Source: Gammaproteobacteria bacterium (GTDB lineage Bacteria; Pseudomonadota; Gammaproteobacteria; Granulosicoccales; Granulosicoccaceae). From it: 7,078 nt of DNA. The DNA lies in the NCBI GenBank assembly GCA_019634245.1, contig JAHQVR010000232.1, forward strand, positions 1-7,078. The letters run 5' to 3'. Positions 4,682 to 7,078 of the stretch are shown here, in pieces; position 1 is the stretch's first letter; each line of letters starts with the position of its first letter. Below the pieces are notes generated by a model. It was not told the origin of the DNA, searched no databases, and saw nothing but the letters and a program-made list of their open reading frames with translations. Both the position numbers and the translations under genes were made by a program.

Positions 4682-6445
4682 TTATACGTAGTCTTTGTAC
4701 TTAGCTAGGTGCCTGACAGGCTTTGACAAAGCATCACGACGGAAGGGGTCACCTAACTCGCGGTTACACATCACTTCAATTACCGTAGTCTTACGATCGT
4801 TCATTTGCGCATCGACTGCCTTTGTAAGCGCAGGACCGACATCTTCAAGCTTGTCGACAGTGATACCCTCTGCTCCCATGGACCGACCAATCTCTGCAAA
4901 GCTTGGGCTATCCAGCTCTCCAGCGACAAATCGACGACCATAAAAATCGACCTGGTTTTTCTTTTCCGCACCCCATTGACGATTGTGATAAACCACTGCG
5001 GTTACCGGAATATCGTGGCGTACCGATGTCATGATCTCCGTCATGCTCATGGCCCATGCACCATCACCGGCATAGGCAATTGCTGGTCGATCAGGCGCAG
5101 CACACTTAGCACCGATCATGGTGGGCAATGCGTAACCACAATTACCAAAGCTCATCGGCGCAAAGAAACTGCGTGGCTCTTCAAATCGCAAGTAGCTGTT
5201 GGCCACAGAGTTGATATTACCGATATCAGTTGAAACCATGGCGCGCGCTGGCATGGCGTTTTCAAGCTCGCGTAATACCTGACGAGGCGATAACCAATTG
5301 CCGTCTTCTTTCTCAGCCTCTGCGATCATGTCCTGGCTAAAATCATCCGTCTCATGTACCCATGCAGTCAGTTCTGCTTCCCAGGCATCTTTCTCTGCAG
5401 CAATGGTTTTAGCACGTGCATCACGTGTTGCATCGCAAGCCAGTGTCTTCTCACCTAAGCGTGCAGTAAGTGCTCGGGCGGCGGCACCTGCATCACCACA
5501 TAGACCCACGGAAATCTTCTTCACAAGCCCCAGCATCTTGTGATCAGCATCAATCTGAATAATTTTTGCGTTCTTCGGCCAATAGTCCATGCCGTGCTGC
5601 GGCAAGGTACCAAAGGGCCCGAGACGAGAGCCGAGTGCAACAACAACGTCTGCTTGTTCGATCAATTTCATCGCGGCCTTGGAGCCTTGATAACCCAATG
5701 GGCCCGCCCATAACGGGTGACTTGCCGGGAACGAGTCGTTGTGCAGATAGCTATTGACAACCGGTGCACCCAAGCGCTCGGCAAAGGCTACGCAATCTTG
5801 CACGGCATCAGCCATAACAACACCACCACCAGACAAAATAACCGGGAACTTGGCAGAGGCGAGTAGCTCGACAGCCTCGGCTAGTGCCGCTTCGCCACCC
5901 GGTCCACGATCAAGACGCATTGGCTTTGGAATCTCAACATCAATATCGCCATAAAAGTAATCACGCGGAATGTTGAGCTGGGTAGGACCGATTTCCGATA
6001 TTGCACGATCAAAGCATCGGCCTGTGAATTCAGCCATGCGATTGGGGTTGTTAACGTGACCCTGATACTTTACGAACTCCTGGAACATCGGCAATTGATT
6101 GGCCTCCTGGAAACCACCCAAGCCCATGCCCATGGTGCCCGTCTCTGGCGTGATCATAACCAGTGGACTGTGTGCCCAATACGCGGCTGCAACAGCCGTT
6201 ACGCAGTTACTGATTCCGGGGCCGTTTTGGCCAATGACAACACCGTGACGACCAGTGGCTCGAGAATAACCGTCTGCCATATGCGCCGCGCCCTGCTCGT
6301 GCACAACGGGTATCAAACGAATGCCCGCAGGCGCAAATATATCCATTGCATCCATGAAGGCTGAGCCCATAATGCCAAATATATCGGTTACGCCGTTAGC
6401 AACCAATGTCTCTACAAAAGCTTCACTCGGTGTCATACGAGCCAT
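4682..6445 (-). CDS. xsc: Sulfoacetaldehyde acetyltransferase (ThDP-dependent)
   Basis: Xsc converts sulfoacetaldehyde and phosphate to acetyl phosphate and sulfite in the cytoplasm, using thiamine diphosphate and Mg2+. The preferred start is ATG at 6443-6445 (587 residues, begins M-A-R-M-T-P-S-E-A-F). A GTG 33 bases upstream (6478) is in frame, but lacks a Shine-Dalgarno sequence and adds an unconserved tail. Counting from this ATG, the ThDP-activating Glu is E50 in H-E-Q-G-A-A. G-Q-N-G-P-G is at 72-77, F-Q-E at 112-114 and I-P-R-D at 159-162. The ThDP/Mg motif opens with G-D-G (460-462) and closes with N488. N-Q-V-D-F-Y-x-R-R-F-V (497-507) is, as I recall it, typical of Xsc. Glyoxylate carboligase, the usual partner of a GlxR-type reductase, lacks the activating Glu, so it is disfavoured. 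Adjacent ald supports taurine catabolism. A phosphotransacetylase and an aminotransferase, expected for the pathway, are not in the window. Confidence in the ThDP family is near certain, and in Xsc high. Confidence 0.88.
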   Translation of the reverse strand: MARMTPSEAFVETLVANGVTDIFGIMGSAFMDAMDIFAPAGIRLIPVVHEQGAAHMADGYSRATGRHGVVIGQNGPGISNCVTAVAAAYWAHSPLVMITPETGTMGMGLGGFQEANQLPMFQEFVKYQGHVNNPNRMAEFTGRCFDRAISEIGPTQLNIPRDYFYGDIDVEIPKPMRLDRGPGGEAALAEAVELLASAKFPVILSGGGVVMADAVQDCVAFAERLGAPVVNSYLHNDSFPASHPLWAGPLGYQGSKAAMKLIEQADVVVALGSRLGPFGTLPQHGMDYWPKNAKIIQIDADHKMLGLVKKISVGLCGDAGAAARALTARLGEKTLACDATRDARAKTIAAEKDAWEAELTAWVHETDDFSQDMIAEAEKEDGNWLSPRQVLRELENAMPARAMVSTDIGNINSVANSYLRFEEPRSFFAPMSFGNCGYALPTMIGAKCAAPDRPAIAYAGDGAWAMSMTEIMTSVRHDIPVTAVVYHNRQWGAEKKNQVDFYGRRFVAGELDSPSFAEIGRSMGAEGITVDKLEDVGPALTKAVDAQMNDRKTTVIEVMCNRELGDPFRRDALSKPVRHLAKYKDYV

Positions 6446-6453
6446 TTCAATTA

Positions 6454-6458
6454 TCCTC
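6454..6458 (-). promoter_or_regulatory. Ribosome-binding site that decides the xsc start
   Basis: The minus strand has GAGGA 8 nt before the ATG at 6443-6445. The alternative in-frame GTG at 6476-6478 is preceded only by an A/T-rich run with no purine-rich Shine-Dalgarno sequence. Confidence 0.8.
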
Positions 6459-6480
6459 GGATTGGGCGCAACCGCCACTT

Positions 6481-6514
6481 AAAAAAATAAAAAATCAATT
6501 TACAGAAGTTCTGT
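6481..6514 (-). other. Weak dyad plus T-rich run between ald and xsc (possible attenuator)
   Basis: On the minus strand, ACAGAACTTCTGT (6502-6514, overlapping the ald stop codon) is a short palindrome with a one-base centre. Seven bases later comes TTTTTTATTTTTTT (6481-6494). The stem is short and AT-rich, and the spacing to the T run is longer than in a standard terminator, so strong termination is unlikely. It could be a partial terminator that lowers xsc relative to ald, or only an A/T-rich spacer. Confidence 0.25.
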
Positions 6515-7078
6515 CGCCGGCTTGTAATCCAGCTTGAGCGCGTCTGCGACTTCTTTGGATGTAATGTGACCCGAGTGAACGTTGAGACCGTTACGCAGAT
6601 GCACATCATCCTGTAATGCTTGCTTGTAACCCTTCGAAGCCAGGGTCAATACATGCGGTAATGTTACGTTGTTCAGAGCAAAAGTTGATGTTTTTGGCAC
6701 ACCGCCAGGCATGTTAGCTACGCAATAATGGACTACATCATCAACCACATAGGTTGGTTCAGCATGCGTTGTCGGCTTAGACGTCTCGCAGCAACCACCT
6801 TGATCTATCGCGACATCTACTATAACGGAACCAGGTTTCATGCGGCTCACCATATCAGCGGTGATAAGTTTAGGAGCGGCAGCCCCAGGGATCAACACCC
6901 CTCCAATCACCAGATCGGCCTCTAAAACATGCTTCTCCAACGAATCTCGAGTTGAGAACACAGAATTCGTACTGGTGCCAAACTGTTGCCAATGCCTCTC
7001 CAGCACATCTGGGTTTCTGTCGATAATCCAGACATCCGCTCCCATGCCCACGGCGATGTGAGTGGCGTGCGTGCCAAC
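6500..7078 (-). CDS. ald: Alanine dehydrogenase, C-terminal half (5' end outside the window)
   Basis: The frame is open to the right-hand edge, and the visible 192 residues are roughly the C-terminal half of a protein usually about 370 residues long. The first visible residues, V-G-T-H-A-T-H-I-A-V-G-M-G-A-D-V, continue the Gly-rich NAD loop, and D20 at the end of the next strand (I-I-D-R-N) is the usual NAD ribose ligand. A-D-L-V-I-G-G-V-L-I-P-G and D-V-A-I-D-Q-G-G follow. D92 in A-I-D-Q-G-G corresponds to the catalytic Asp of characterised alanine dehydrogenases. N-M-P-G at 122-125 is also conserved. The enzyme oxidatively deaminates L-alanine to pyruvate, ammonium and NADH. Next to xsc its inferred job is regenerating the pyruvate used by taurine:pyruvate aminotransferase. 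It ends in TAA, 54 bases before xsc on the same strand. A GTG at 7051 is an internal Val codon, not the start. Confidence 0.93.
   Translation of the reverse strand, partial: VGTHATHIAVGMGADVWIIDRNPDVLERHWQQFGTSTNSVFSTRDSLEKHVLEADLVIGGVLIPGAAAPKLITADMVSRMKPGSVIVDVAIDQGGCCETSKPTTHAEPTYVVDDVVHYCVANMPGGVPKTSTFALNNVTLPHVLTLASKGYKQALQDDVHLRNGLNVHSGHITSKEVADALKLDYKPATELL

Noticed and set aside
4682..6445. Glyoxylate carboligase (gcl) paired with tartronate semialdehyde reductase
   Set aside because: The ThDP enzyme keeps the activating Glu (H-E at 49-50 from the ATG start), which Gcl lacks. It has Xsc-like motifs, and ald is next to it, which fits taurine rather than glyoxylate metabolism.

Overview
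The window looks like a chromosomal segment of a marine-type gammaproteobacterium. This is an inference from three things: a taurine/sulfonate-degradation gene set, a large secreted kelch/calcium-repeat protein ending in a GlyGly-CTERM-like tail, and moderate GC content. I see no mobile elements, rRNA, tRNA or CRISPR. The window cuts a gene at each end.

Right part (3769-7078, minus strand, transcribed right to left): an apparent three-gene operon. It holds the C-terminal half of alanine dehydrogenase (ald, cut by the window edge), a sulfoacetaldehyde acetyltransferase (xsc; true start at 6445 rather than the longer GTG frame), and an NADP-type beta-hydroxyacid dehydrogenase. In known taurine catabolism, taurine is transaminated with pyruvate to sulfoacetaldehyde plus alanine. 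Ald deaminates alanine to regenerate pyruvate and release ammonium, and Xsc converts sulfoacetaldehyde plus phosphate to acetyl phosphate and sulfite. The role of the reductase here is open. Its ribosome-binding site lies inside a perfect 20-bp dyad that starts 4 nt after the xsc stop codon, which suggests translational coupling.

Middle and left part (371-3639, minus strand): two exported proteins. The 595-residue protein has a signal peptide, about six kelch motifs (a predicted beta-propeller), ten Asp-rich thrombospondin-type-3/EF-hand-like repeats, and a C-terminal Gly-Gly/hydrophobic/basic sorting-type tail. The 464-residue protein has a signal peptide, four long super-repeats each framed by one Cys and one Trp at nearly constant distance, and a C-terminal peptidoglycan-binding domain.

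Left edge (2-322, plus strand): the C-terminal end of a membrane protein that resembles the YdjM/DUF457 'metal-dependent hydrolase' group. It converges on the peptidoglycan-binding gene, with a clear intrinsic terminator between them.

The parts I find most worth following are the reductase paired with xsc, its SD-sequestering dyad, and the Cys/Trp-framed repeat architecture. None of these alone proves a new system.
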